This document shows positions 41,379 to 50,343 of a stretch of 64,000 bases of DNA, piece after piece (position 1 is the stretch's first letter; the number at the start of each line of letters is the position of its first letter). Under the pieces are notes generated by a model that did not search any database, was not told the origin of the DNA, and saw nothing but the letters and a program-made list of their open reading frames with translations. This DNA comes from Lacrimispora algidixylanolytica (GTDB lineage Bacteria > Bacillota > Clostridia > Lachnospirales > Lachnospiraceae), in NCBI RefSeq assembly GCF_003609635.1, contig NZ_MCIA01000032.1, positions 62,001-126,000 on the forward strand. The letters are read 5' to 3'. The position numbers were made by a program, and so were the translations under genes.

Positions 41379-42689
41379 ATGGATTATGGAAGAAAAACCC
41401 GTGTGATTGCAAACAGCTATTACAACATGGGGCTGGAACGAGCCAGGCTGCGGGATTTGTCCGGAGCGGCAGAATGCCTGAAAAAAAGTCTGCATTTTAA
41501 TAAGTATATGACAGATGCCAGAAACCTTTTGGGACTGATTTATTATGAGGTCGGTGAGGTGGGAGATGCCCTTGTCCAGTGGGTAATCAGCATGAACTTG
41601 CAGCCGGAAGACAATCGGGCCGATTATTATCTGGGAGAAATACAACGAAAAAAGGGTACTATGGATAATGAGCGCCGTGCCGTTCGTAGATTTAATCAGG
41701 CGTTGGTATATGCTCAAAATGGCAGCGAAGATCTGGCTATTATGCAGCTTAACAAAGTTGTGGAAGGAAAACCAGGTTACGTTAAGGCACAGCTTTTGTT
41801 TGCACTCCTTTGTATTGCAAGAGAGGATTACCAAAAAGCCTCAAAAGCCGTAAGCAAAGTGTTACAGATCGACTGCAACAATTCCAAAGCCTTATATTAT
41901 AAATCATTATTAAAAGCCTCAGGAGTTAATGCAAAGCCGGAGCCGGAAAAGCGAAAGCTTAAAAATGTGGTATCCCATAGGCAGATGGAAGATGATGATG
42001 TAATTATCCCCCCTAGCTACCGGGAGAATACGAAGGATCAGGCAGTCTTAAATATTTTGGCAGGTTTAGTTTTAGGAGCTGCGGTTGTCCTTTTTCTGGT
42101 CATGCCAGCTCAAACAAAAAGCATAAATGAGAATCATAATAAAGAAATCTCAAAATACAGTGAACAGCTCAGTCAAGCCAACAAAAAATCCACCAGCCTT
42201 AATGACCAGCTTGAAACCTTAAAAACAGAGAAAAAAGCAACAGAGGATTCTCTTGCTTCCCTGACGAATAATGCAGATAGCATTTTAGCTCAGTATCAGA
42301 CTGTGATTGGAATTTTAAATGCATATAAAAAGAACGATTTCCCTACCGTCGTTAAACTATATGCTGGCCTGGATTCTACACTCATCACCTCGGAAGGGGT
42401 ACAGGCTGTCATTGGGGAGATTAGAAAGGATATGTCAGAGAATGGCATAACCGTATTGGAAGGCCTTGGAGATAAATCTATGGCGGCTGGTGACAGTCCT
42501 ACCGCACTTGTTTACTACTCTAAGTGTTTTGAATTAAAGCCCGCAAGTTGGCAGGCGAAATATAAGGCTGCCATGATTTATAAAGCAATGGGAGAAAAAG
42601 ACCAGGCCAATGGACTGTTCTCAGATGTCATCAATAACAGCAAAGACGTAGAATTAGCAACAAAGGCAAAAACCGAACGTGGTTTTTAA
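41379..42689 (+). CDS. Membrane-anchored TPR protein
   Basis: The 436-aa protein has N-terminal tetratricopeptide repeats (about 10-190, for example YYNMGLERARLRDLSGAAECL and QLNKVVEGKPGYVKAQ), a basic linker, one transmembrane helix (about 228-245, LAGLVLGAAVVLFLVM), a coiled-coil (about 255-300, rich in Lys, Gln, Leu) and further TPR-like repeats at the C-terminus (ALVYYSKCFELKPASWQAKYKAAMIYKAMGEKDQA, cited in part). It is a scaffold with domains on both sides of the membrane; partner unknown. It closes the folC operon with a terminator just before spoIIAA. Confidence 0.8.
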   Translation: MDYGRKTRVIANSYYNMGLERARLRDLSGAAECLKKSLHFNKYMTDARNLLGLIYYEVGEVGDALVQWVISMNLQPEDNRADYYLGEIQRKKGTMDNERRAVRRFNQALVYAQNGSEDLAIMQLNKVVEGKPGYVKAQLLFALLCIAREDYQKASKAVSKVLQIDCNNSKALYYKSLLKASGVNAKPEPEKRKLKNVVSHRQMEDDDVIIPPSYRENTKDQAVLNILAGLVLGAAVVLFLVMPAQTKSINENHNKEISKYSEQLSQANKKSTSLNDQLETLKTEKKATEDSLASLTNNADSILAQYQTVIGILNAYKKNDFPTVVKLYAGLDSTLITSEGVQAVIGEIRKDMSENGITVLEGLGDKSMAAGDSPTALVYYSKCFELKPASWQAKYKAAMIYKAMGEKDQANGLFSDVINNSKDVELATKAKTERGF

Positions 42690-42705
42690 GATGCAGTATT
42701 AAAGA

Positions 42706-42750
42706 AAGACACTACAGAAGAAAACTCTTTTTTTGTAGTGTCTTTTTTTT
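42706..42750 (+). terminator. Rho-independent terminator before spoIIAA
   Basis: AAGACACTACA / TGTAGTGTCTT stem with a long T-run. Confidence 0.9.
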
Positions 42751-42789
42751 CTATTACGGGCAGAAAATAAGGAATGGAGGAGATTGCAT

Positions 42790-43131
42790 ATGAATCAACC
42801 ACACTTTACATATGAGGCAGAAGGTAATACCCTAATCGTACATTTGCCGGAGGAGCTGGACCATCATAACTGCTCAGGGCTGAAATACGAAACCGATATC
42901 ATTTTATCTGAAAATTATATCAGACGAATTTTGTTTGATTTTTCAAAAACCAGATTTATGGATTCATCGGGGTTAGGAATTTTATTGAATCGTTATAAAC
43001 AAATGGCTTTAAGCGGGGGAACAGTTGCAATCTATGGTGCTGGAGCCCAAGCTCTCCGCATTCTTAAAATGGGAGGCATTTTAAAATTAATGAAACTATA
43101 TGACTCAAAAGAAGCTGCAGTCACAGGTTGA
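42790..43131 (+). CDS. spoIIAA: Anti-sigma F factor antagonist SpoIIAA
   Basis: The 113-aa STAS-domain protein has the phosphorylation motif RFMDSSGLGILLNRY (Ser phosphorylated by SpoIIAB) and LPEELDHHNCSGLKYETD. Dephosphorylated SpoIIAA displaces SpoIIAB from sigma F in the forespore. The ATG at 42790 with GGAGGAG is the start (a TTG at 42784 is also in frame). A GGGCAGAAAATA upstream at about 42758 resembles a sigma F/G -10, without a matching -35. First gene of the sporulation block. Confidence 0.95.
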   Translation: MNQPHFTYEAEGNTLIVHLPEELDHHNCSGLKYETDIILSENYIRRILFDFSKTRFMDSSGLGILLNRYKQMALSGGTVAIYGAGAQALRILKMGGILKLMKLYDSKEAAVTG

Positions 43132-43141
43132 GGAGGAACAT

Positions 43142-43576
43142 ATGTCTGAACAGAATAAACCAGAAATTCTAAAAATGGAAGTAGAGGCATTATCAAAGAA
43201 TGAGGAGTTTGCCAGGGTCGCAGTAGCTGTCTTTCTGGCAAGGTTAAATCCGACTCTGGAAGAGGTGGATGATGTAAAAACAGCCGTGTCGGAGGCGGTT
43301 ACCAATGCAGTCATTCATGGATATCAGGGAAAGGGTGGAATGATTTACCTGGAAGTGGAAGTCATGGATCAAGAATTTACGATCACCATCCGGGATATAG
43401 GAATTGGCATACCAGATATTAAGCAGGCAATGGAGCCATTGTATACCACAGACCCCGATGGAGAACGAACTGGAATGGGATTTTCCTTTATGGAAGCATT
43501 TATGGATCAGGTGGAGGTACAGTCGGTTCCTGGAGAAGGAACTGCCGTAACCATGAAAAAGAAAATCAGCGGGTGA
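43142..43576 (+). CDS. spoIIAB: Anti-sigma F factor SpoIIAB
   Basis: The 144-aa GHKL kinase has the N-box EAVTNAVIHGYQG, the G1 box IRDIGIGIPDIKQA and the G2 region GERTGMGFSFMEAF. It binds sigma F and phosphorylates SpoIIAA. ATG at 43142 with GAGGAGG; the frame opening at 43100 overlaps spoIIAA and is not the start. Ends four bases into the sigF start region. Confidence 0.95.
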   Translation: MSEQNKPEILKMEVEALSKNEEFARVAVAVFLARLNPTLEEVDDVKTAVSEAVTNAVIHGYQGKGGMIYLEVEVMDQEFTITIRDIGIGIPDIKQAMEPLYTTDPDGERTGMGFSFMEAFMDQVEVQSVPGEGTAVTMKKKISG

Positions 43577-44295
43577 GCCTTATGGATGAGACCATGAAAT
43601 TAATAGAAATGGCTCACGAGGGAGATAAAGCGGCAAGGGATCAGCTTGTAACCGAAAATTTTGGTTTGATCTGGAGTATTGTGCGCAGATTTATGGGGCG
43701 CGGCTATGAGCCAGAGGATTTATTCCAGATTGGATGCATCGGTATTATGAAGGCAATCGACAAGTTTGATATGTCCTATGACGTTAAATTCTCTACGTAT
43801 GCTGTTCCTATGATAACAGGAGAAATTAAACGTTTTTTAAGAGACGACGGAATTATTAAAGTCAGCCGGTCCATTAAAGAGATGGCTCTTAAGGTGAAAC
43901 GGGTACGCGAGGAGCTTGTATTTCGTTTTGGACGAGAACCAACGGTAGAAGAGATTGCTGGCGAAATAGGGGCCAGTAGAGAAGAAGTGGCAGCTTCCAT
44001 TGAAGCTGGAGCAGAAGTGGAGTCCTTATATCGTTCCGTCAATAAAAATGACGAAAACAGTATTTTGCTCATTGATAAGATCGAAGAGGAAAGTTCTGCC
44101 CAGGAAGAACTTATTAATCGTATGGTACTTCGAGACTTGCTTATACAGCTCTCTGATAAGGATAGAGAAATTATAATTCGAAGATACTATTACAATGAAA
44201 CGCAAAGTCAAATTGCTACAAAACTTGGAATTTCACAAGTTCAGGTCTCCAGATTAGAAAAAAAGATTCTAAAGCAAATGAGAGAAAAATTATAG
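43573..44295 (+). CDS. sigF: Sporulation sigma factor SigF
   Basis: The 240-aa sigma factor has region 2 (YEPEDLFQIGCIGIMKAIDKFD, FSTYAVPMITGEIKRFLRDDG), region 3 (REPTVEEIAGEIG) and region 4 (LSDKDREIIIRRYYYNETQSQIATKLGISQVQVSRLEKKIL). It directs early forespore transcription. The GTG at 43573 overlaps the spoIIAB TGA, suggesting translational coupling; an in-frame ATG at 43582 is the alternative start. Confidence 0.96.
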   Translation: MSLMDETMKLIEMAHEGDKAARDQLVTENFGLIWSIVRRFMGRGYEPEDLFQIGCIGIMKAIDKFDMSYDVKFSTYAVPMITGEIKRFLRDDGIIKVSRSIKEMALKVKRVREELVFRFGREPTVEEIAGEIGASREEVAASIEAGAEVESLYRSVNKNDENSILLIDKIEEESSAQEELINRMVLRDLLIQLSDKDREIIIRRYYYNETQSQIATKLGISQVQVSRLEKKILKQMREKL

Positions 44296-44358
44296 AATAA
44301 AAAAAATTGTACGGCTCATACTAACTTTGAAAAACCAGAGTAAAGGATGTGAGCACGT

Positions 44359-44520
44359 ATGGAATCCGTAAAACATAAGCTTGTCATGGCTCTTCTTGTT
44401 TTGTGCCTGATTGCAATTGCGGTAGCTATCTGGTACATGATTGTTGTTATGCCGGATGGGCTTGAAAAGGAAGGGACTCTTGTGGAGGCATTTCCAGGAT
44501 TGGAGATGATGATTTCATGA
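44359..44520 (+). CDS. Small membrane protein between sigF and spoVAA (53 aa)
   Basis: ATG at 44359 (AAAGGATG ahead) to TGA at 44520, overlapping the spoVAA ATG by four bases. One transmembrane helix (about 8-31, LVMALLVLCLIAIAVAIWYMIVV), short acidic tail (DGLEKEGTLVEAF). No named family is recognised. Its position inside the sporulation operon and the ATGA coupling make it a probable spore-membrane peptide. Confidence 0.7.
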   Translation: MESVKHKLVMALLVLCLIAIAVAIWYMIVVMPDGLEKEGTLVEAFPGLEMMIS

Positions 44521-45143
44521 GCAAAACGGTTTACTTAAATATTAACCAAATCACTGAAGTCCATCATAAAGAAGTCCAGCTAAAAGATGTGGCAGATGTT
44601 TATTGTGATGATTCTGCCGTAACGAATAAATGCAAAGCGCTGCGCATCAAGACCATACACGAGGAGCGAAACAAAAGATATATTGAAAGTACGCTTGATG
44701 TCATCAAGAAACTTGTGGAAATGGACCCATCTATTTCTGTAAATAATGTTGGAGAAGTAAATTATATCATTGATTACCACAAAAAGAAGGCCCCTAACTG
44801 GGTCTGGCAATGGACTAAAACCATCTTTGTATGTATTGTTTGTTTCTGTGGTGCTTCATTTGCTATTATGACATTTAACAATGATGTCAGCGTTGGTGAT
44901 GTTTTTAAGGAAATTTACAAGATTGTTATGAGAAAAGAATCCAGTGGATTTACAATCTTGGAATTAAGCTATTCTGTGGGCCTGGCTATTGGAATTATTG
45001 TATTTTTTAATCATTTCACAAAGTACAAGTTTACTACTGACCCAACACCGATTGAAGTTGAAATGCGGATTTACGAAGATAACGTCAGCGAAACCCTGAT
45101 TCAGAACGATGGAAGAAAGGAGCAGGACATCGATGTTTCTTAA
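44517..45143 (+). CDS. spoVAA: Stage V sporulation protein AA
   Basis: The 208-aa protein has a soluble N-terminal domain (1-95, VYLNINQITEVHHKEVQLKDVADVYC) and two membrane helices (about 98-122 and 150-168), as in SpoVAA. It is part of the spore inner-membrane channel complex that imports dipicolinate during sporulation. ATG overlaps the 53-aa gene stop and its end overlaps spoVAB. Confidence 0.92.
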   Translation: MSKTVYLNINQITEVHHKEVQLKDVADVYCDDSAVTNKCKALRIKTIHEERNKRYIESTLDVIKKLVEMDPSISVNNVGEVNYIIDYHKKKAPNWVWQWTKTIFVCIVCFCGASFAIMTFNNDVSVGDVFKEIYKIVMRKESSGFTILELSYSVGLAIGIIVFFNHFTKYKFTTDPTPIEVEMRIYEDNVSETLIQNDGRKEQDIDVS

Positions 45144-45558
45144 AGAAATATTTCTTTGCTTTATCGGGTTAAGCGCTGGCGGCATTGTAGCGGCCGGCGT
45201 TTTTGCTTTCCTGGTAATGATTGGAATTTTCCCTAGGCTTATAGGTTATACACGGACTAACAAACACATTCTGCTTTTTGAAACGTGCATCATCCTAGGA
45301 GGAATTATTGGAAATGTTCTGGATATCTATAAATTCCCTATCGGTTATGGAGGGAATCTAGTGATGGGCATTTACGGTATATCGGTAGGAATATTCATCG
45401 GATGCCTGGTTATGTCACTGGCAGAAACACTTAAGGCACTTCCAATATTTAGCCGAAGAATCAATCTAGGAGTTGGTTTGCAGTATATCATTTTATCCAT
45501 AGGAGCAGGAAAGTTACTGGGTTCCCTTGTGTTTTTTGCAGAACGATTGGGAAAATAG
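45133..45558 (+). CDS. spoVAB: Stage V sporulation protein AB
   Basis: The 141-aa membrane protein has four hydrophobic helices and the SpoVAB pattern LSAGGIVAAGVFAFLVMIGIFPRLI and YGGNLVMGIYGISVGIFIGCLVMSLAE. The ATG at 45133 with AAAGGAG is used; it overlaps the end of spoVAA by 11 bases. Confidence 0.92.
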   Translation: MFLKEIFLCFIGLSAGGIVAAGVFAFLVMIGIFPRLIGYTRTNKHILLFETCIILGGIIGNVLDIYKFPIGYGGNLVMGIYGISVGIFIGCLVMSLAETLKALPIFSRRINLGVGLQYIILSIGAGKLLGSLVFFAERLGK

Positions 45559-45590
45559 ACAGAAAAGATCATACAGAATAGAGGTAAATA

Positions 45591-46043
45591 ATGGAAATAA
45601 ATAAAAAAGCTTACGAGGCATATGTAAAAGAGGTAACACCAGTACACAAGAGATGGCCTAGCATTTTTCGAGCATTTCTTGTGGGAGGAATTATTTGTAC
45701 GTTAGGTCAGCTCTGCACGAGCCTATTTATAAATGGCGGTTTTGAAAAAGAAGTAGCTTCTGCTTGGACCACCTTAATTTTAATTGCTTCCAGTGTAATT
45801 TTAACTGGTTTAAACATTTATCCTAAAATTGTAAAATTCGGAGGAGCTGGTGCATTGGTACCCATTACAGGTTTTGCCAATTCAGTGGTAGCTCCTGCCG
45901 TTGAATTTAAGTCAGAAGGACAGATATTTGGTATCGGCTGTAAGATATTTACCATAGCCGGTCCTGTTATTTTATATGGGATTTTAAGCTCCTGGATTCT
46001 TGGAGTCATCGCCTATGTATTGATGGCTTTTGGCATACTGTAG
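45591..46043 (+). CDS. spoVAC: Stage V sporulation protein AC
   Basis: The 150-aa protein has the SpoVAC sequence: PVHKRWPSIFRAFLVGGIICTLGQ and KFGGAGALVPITGFANSVVAPAVEFKSEGQIFGIGCKIF. SpoVAC is a membrane channel component that can behave as a mechanosensitive pore for dipicolinate release at germination. RBS AGAGGTAAATA before ATG 45591. Confidence 0.94.
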   Translation: MEINKKAYEAYVKEVTPVHKRWPSIFRAFLVGGIICTLGQLCTSLFINGGFEKEVASAWTTLILIASSVILTGLNIYPKIVKFGGAGALVPITGFANSVVAPAVEFKSEGQIFGIGCKIFTIAGPVILYGILSSWILGVIAYVLMAFGIL

Positions 46044-46074
46044 GAATGAACAAGCAGAGAAATGGAGAGAGAAG

Positions 46075-47091
46075 ATGCAGCTAGGAAAAGCAAGTGTTAA
46101 ATTTGAAGAACCTCCGGTCATTTTAAGCATGGCTTCCATTGTTGGTAAAAAAGAAGGGGAAGGTCCCCTTGGAAAAATGTTTGATATGGTTGAGCAAGAT
46201 GATATGTTTGGTGCTGATACCTGGGAGAAGGCAGAAAGTACCTTACAAAAGCAAACCGCAGACCTTGCAATTGAAAAGGGAGATATCAGGAGAAAGGACA
46301 TTCGTTATCTTTTTGCAGGTGATCTGCTGGGACAGCTCATTGCAACATCTTTTGGAACGGTTGATTTAGAGATTCCACTATTTGGATTATTTGGTGCGTG
46401 CTCCACCATGGGCGAGGCCTTAAATCTTGGTTCTATGGCAATAGCAGGAGGTTTCGCGGACAAAGTAATGGCAATGGCCTCCAGTCATTTTGCAACAGCG
46501 GAAAAGCAGTTTCGTTTTCCTTTGGGTTATGGAAACCAAAGACCATATTCGTCCTCATGGACAGTGACTGGCTGTGGCTCTGTTGTTCTTGGAAAACATA
46601 AAAAAGAAGGAATTGCAGCAATCACCGGAATTACTACCGGACGTATGGTTGATATGGGTATCAGGGATTCCATGAATATGGGAGCTGCTATGGCTCCATC
46701 TGCATTCCATACCATACAACAGAATTTTGATGATTTTCAGGTAGATGAGTCTTATTATGACAAAATAATAACCGGCGATTTGGGAAAAGTCGGCCGTACG
46801 ATATTATTGGATTTTATGAAAAATAAAGGACATAATTTGGAATCTGTTCATACGGACTGCGGTCTGGAAATCTTTGACAGCGAAACGCAGGACACCCATG
46901 CAGGCGGAAGTGGCTGTGGCTGCTCTGCATCCGTTCTTTGTTCTTACATTCTGCCAAAGGTACAAAGTGGAGAGTGGAAGCGTGTTCTATTCGTACCCAC
47001 AGGCGCTCTGCTTTCTACTGTCAGCTTCAATGAAGGAGAAACCATTCCCGGCATCGCCCATGGAGTTGTGATTGAGCATATCGGGAATTAA
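46075..47091 (+). CDS. spoVAD: Stage V sporulation protein AD
   Basis: The 338-aa protein has the thiolase-like fold of SpoVAD, including FGLFGACSTMGEAL, AMASSHFATAEKQFRFPLGYGNQRP and DTHAGGSGCGCSA. SpoVAD binds dipicolinate on the spore inner-membrane surface. ATG 46075 is preceded by GGAGAGAGA. The frame opening at 46030 overlaps spoVAC and is not the start. Confidence 0.95.
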   Translation: MQLGKASVKFEEPPVILSMASIVGKKEGEGPLGKMFDMVEQDDMFGADTWEKAESTLQKQTADLAIEKGDIRRKDIRYLFAGDLLGQLIATSFGTVDLEIPLFGLFGACSTMGEALNLGSMAIAGGFADKVMAMASSHFATAEKQFRFPLGYGNQRPYSSSWTVTGCGSVVLGKHKKEGIAAITGITTGRMVDMGIRDSMNMGAAMAPSAFHTIQQNFDDFQVDESYYDKIITGDLGKVGRTILLDFMKNKGHNLESVHTDCGLEIFDSETQDTHAGGSGCGCSASVLCSYILPKVQSGEWKRVLFVPTGALLSTVSFNEGETIPGIAHGVVIEHIGN

Positions 47092-47114
47092 TCATAAGAG
47101 AAAAGGAGAAAACT

Positions 47115-47471
47115 ATGGATTATGTAAAAGCATTTGTTGTAGGAGGGCTGATCTGCGTAGTGATCCAAATCCTTATGGACAACACGAAGCTGATGCCTGG
47201 ACGCATCATGGTGCTCCTTGTAGTCGTTGGAAGCATATTAGGTGCAGTTGGAGTATATCAGCCTTTTGCCGACTGGGCAGGAGCAGGAGCCACAGTTCCA
47301 CTACTAGGCTTTGGAAACAGCCTTTGGAAGGGTGTATGGAAGAGCATTGGAGAAGATGGATTTATTGGAATCTTTAAAGGCGGATTTACTGCCAGTTCCG
47401 TGGGAATATCTGGTGCATTAATTTTTGGTTATCTTGGTTCCGTTATTTTTAAACCTAGAATGAAAAGCTAA
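47115..47471 (+). CDS. spoVAE: Stage V sporulation protein AE
   Basis: The 118-aa membrane protein has FVVGGLICVVIQILMDNTKLMPGRIMV and GAGATVPLLGFGNSLWKG, as in the SpoVAEb family paralogous to SpoVAC. It completes an AA-AB-AC-AD-AE set; no spoVAF follows. ATG 47115 with AAAGGAG. Terminator 6 bases beyond the stop. Confidence 0.93.
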   Translation: MDYVKAFVVGGLICVVIQILMDNTKLMPGRIMVLLVVVGSILGAVGVYQPFADWAGAGATVPLLGFGNSLWKGVWKSIGEDGFIGIFKGGFTASSVGISGALIFGYLGSVIFKPRMKS

Positions 47472-47476
47472 TAGTA

Positions 47477-47514
47477 AAAGAACGCTGAAATATGACTTCA
47501 GCGTTCTTTTTTAT
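47477..47514. terminator. Bidirectional terminator between spoVAE and the PBP gene
   Basis: AAAGAACGCTGAA / TTCAGCGTTCTTT perfect stem with T-run. Confidence 0.9.
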
Positions 47515-47519
47515 GCTTA

Positions 47520-50171
47520 TTAAAATCCCCACGGTCCAAACACTCCTCCAGGAGTCTGAGGTACGTTACCAGGGGCTGACTGTTGAGGTCCGTTTTCATA
47601 CGATCCGGAACTTTCAGGTTCATTTCCCGGTGGTATGATGAATGAATTTGCCGAATGGATGGTACAGTATCCTGGCATCGCATATTTGGAATCATCTGTG
47701 CCGGTTTCATCTCCAGTAGGAAGCGCTATAAATACGGCCGTTGTCCGTACTGGGCAATAAGGACTTGGAAGCTTGTGAGATACTGCACAAACCGTAGCTC
47801 TAACATGGTTGTTACATACTTCCGTAGGGACAGAACCCTTTGCAAAATATTCGGTATAAACTGCATTGCCTCTGGGATCATCGGTACAAACTCCCGTAAC
47901 AGCAAGTTTTCCTGATTTTCTGCAGATTTGGGCGGTTTCTATACTGTCTGGCACTGGAAATCCGGGATCTGACATCCCCTCATGAACACGGGTCATGATC
48001 TTACGCCAAATGGCCTTGTGGAAAGAGGCGCCGCCGTTTTGCTTGTTAAGCTTCTGGTTATCATCGCATCCGCCCCAGATTCCAGCCGTGTAGTAGGGGG
48101 AATATCCTACAAACCAGATATCATTGTTTGCAGATGTGGTACCACTTTTTCCAGCGGCCGACATACCAGGTATTCCGGCTGCTGTACTGGTTGAGGAAGG
48201 GCCATTGCTAGAGAATTTCCGGCTGCTCTTCATGGAGTCCGCCATGGCGTCTGTTAAAAGAAATGCAGTGGAATCCTTTAAAACTCGATGAGTATCTGGT
48301 TTGTTCTCGATTAAGACTTTTCCATCATGATCTAAAATCTTTGTAAAGAATACAGGTTTTGTATATACGCCGCCGTTGGCTACCGTAGCAAAGGCGCCGG
48401 TAAGCTCCAGGTTTGACACACCCTTTGTAATACCACCTAGTGCGAGAGCAGGGTTAAAATCGGTATCGGTAAGAGAGTTAATACCAAAGTTCTTAGCATA
48501 TTCTACGCCAAGCTGAGGTGTTACCGTCTCCATCAGACAGCGAACAGCAACGATGTTCATGGAATAAATAATTCCTTCCCTGATACTGGAATAGCCCTGA
48601 TAGCCGGAACTATACCAGTTGGAAAATGTTTTGTTTCCTACTTTATAAAGCGAGTCATAGTAAACCGTTCCAAGTGTAGATCCGCTGGTGTCCAAAGCGG
48701 GTGCAAAGGCAGTGAGTATCTTAAAGGTAGAACCAGGTTGACGATAGGTGTTCGTAGCCCTGTTAAGAGTAAGGCTTGCCAGTTTTTGGCCCCTACCTCC
48801 ACTAATTGCTTTTACTTCTCCGGTTTTTTGATCCATCAAAACGAAAGAGGCCTGAGGTTCCAATGTCTTATGGAGGCTTTCGCCAATTATGGTATCTCCT
48901 TCTTTGACTATTTCTGCTTTATATCCATTGATATCAGCATTTATTTCATCTTCACTGTTATAGAGACCATCAAATGTCTGATCCTTATATTCCCTGTGGT
49001 AACTGTTAATGTTTTTATCGGAATAATGCTTGGTAGTGCCATCCTTATGGGTTACAGAAAGCCGATATTCAATGGAATAGCGGGCGGCTGAATAATTCTC
49101 AGGATTGTTAATTTCCTCATCAACAATGGTTTGTATGCTTGGGTCCTGGGTGGTATATATGGACAATCCGCCACTGTATAACATGTTGTGTGCTTGAGTC
49201 TCCGTATACCCTAGCTGACTCTTCATGGCTATGATGACCTGTTCTACCAACTCGTCCGTAAAATAACTATAGGGGGTAGAAGTTTCCTTTGCGGCCATGT
49301 CCACATTTTGAATTCTGGAATAGACATCATCAGTCAGAGCTTTTTCTTCTTCTTCCTTGGAGATATATCCCTGATCATTCAAATATTGAAGAATTACTTT
49401 TCTCTTGGCAGCGTTATTCTTTTGCTCTGTGATTGGGTTAAATTTAGAGGGGTTCTGGGTTATGCCTGCTAAAACAGCGCATTCTGATAAAGTCAGGTCC
49501 TTTACATCCTTATTGAAATATCTTTTGGCGGCCACCTTTACTCCTAGGGTATTGTTGCCTAGATTGATGGTGTTTAGATAATTCGTAATAATCTGTTCCT
49601 TGGACATGACACCATCTAGCTTGACGGCCAAAAACCATTCCTGAAGTTTCCGCTCCAGCCGTTCTCCAAAGCTTTTCTCCATACCACCACCAAACACACT
49701 GTTTTTAATGAGCTGTTGAGTAATGGTACTCCCACCTCCAGCAGAGGAATCGCCGGTTAAAACGCCTTTTACTGCACGAAGAATGGACCGCATATCAATG
49801 CCGTTGTGTTCCCAATAACGGGAATCTTCATAAGAAACAAACGCATTTATTAAATTTTTTGGAAGTTCCTCATAAGTGGCTTCCTCTCTGTTAGAACCAG
49901 CTGTAACCAGGGTTTCCGTTACTTTGCCGGCGCTGTCATAGACTGTGGAAGCGTATTCATTTGGTACGATTGTGGAAATATCTACATTAGGAGTATTGTC
50001 TATGATCCCTTTTACCATGCCGATTCCGACGCTGGCGGCAACGATGCCCACGAATAAGCAAAGTACAAACAGACTTTTAATAAAAGCCAGAAAAACTTTA
50101 GTGGCGTATTTCCTTGTTTTTGAATTGGTAGATCGAATTTTTTTCTCTGTCGATTGTTTGCCGTAATTCAT
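47520..50171 (-). CDS. Class A penicillin-binding protein (PBP1A-type)
   Basis: The 883-aa protein has an N-terminal cytoplasmic basic segment, one membrane helix (about 28-55), the glycosyltransferase family 51 domain (about 80-260: AFVSYEDSRYWEHNGID with the catalytic Glu, GGGSTITQQLIKN), a transpeptidase domain with RQPGSTFKIL (STFK nucleophile), YSMN (SxN) and KSGTT, and a Cys-containing Pro/Gly-rich C-terminus (many Cys at VCNN, VCAVSH, YCPV, YCTI). It polymerises and cross-links peptidoglycan. Transpeptidase begins about residue 430. ATG 50171 with AAAGGAGG. Confidence 0.93.
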   Translation of the reverse strand: MNYGKQSTEKKIRSTNSKTRKYATKVFLAFIKSLFVLCLFVGIVAASVGIGMVKGIIDNTPNVDISTIVPNEYASTVYDSAGKVTETLVTAGSNREEATYEELPKNLINAFVSYEDSRYWEHNGIDMRSILRAVKGVLTGDSSAGGGSTITQQLIKNSVFGGGMEKSFGERLERKLQEWFLAVKLDGVMSKEQIITNYLNTINLGNNTLGVKVAAKRYFNKDVKDLTLSECAVLAGITQNPSKFNPITEQKNNAAKRKVILQYLNDQGYISKEEEEKALTDDVYSRIQNVDMAAKETSTPYSYFTDELVEQVIIAMKSQLGYTETQAHNMLYSGGLSIYTTQDPSIQTIVDEEINNPENYSAARYSIEYRLSVTHKDGTTKHYSDKNINSYHREYKDQTFDGLYNSEDEINADINGYKAEIVKEGDTIIGESLHKTLEPQASFVLMDQKTGEVKAISGGRGQKLASLTLNRATNTYRQPGSTFKILTAFAPALDTSGSTLGTVYYDSLYKVGNKTFSNWYSSGYQGYSSIREGIIYSMNIVAVRCLMETVTPQLGVEYAKNFGINSLTDTDFNPALALGGITKGVSNLELTGAFATVANGGVYTKPVFFTKILDHDGKVLIENKPDTHRVLKDSTAFLLTDAMADSMKSSRKFSSNGPSSTSTAAGIPGMSAAGKSGTTSANNDIWFVGYSPYYTAGIWGGCDDNQKLNKQNGGASFHKAIWRKIMTRVHEGMSDPGFPVPDSIETAQICRKSGKLAVTGVCTDDPRGNAVYTEYFAKGSVPTEVCNNHVRATVCAVSHKLPSPYCPVRTTAVFIALPTGDETGTDDSKYAMPGYCTIHSANSFIIPPGNEPESSGSYENGPQQSAPGNVPQTPGGVFGPWGF

Positions 50172-50343
50172 AGGAAACCTCCTTTACCGGTCCATTATAC
50201 CAAAAATTATATAGCAATTCAACACTTACCATTTTCGGAAGAAAAAGGGAGAAATATACATGGAGACTTGATTGAAGACTTTATTTTGTATATAATGAGA
50301 GAAATTTCCGATGATTGGATATAATATAGAAATGAGGATGCTT

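Noticed and set aside
42750-42785. Sigma F/G-like promoter for spoIIAA (GGGCAGAAAATA)
   Set aside because: The -35 (GTGTC) fits poorly and overlaps the upstream terminator; the operon would be expected to need an earlier-acting sigma factor. Kept only as a remark.
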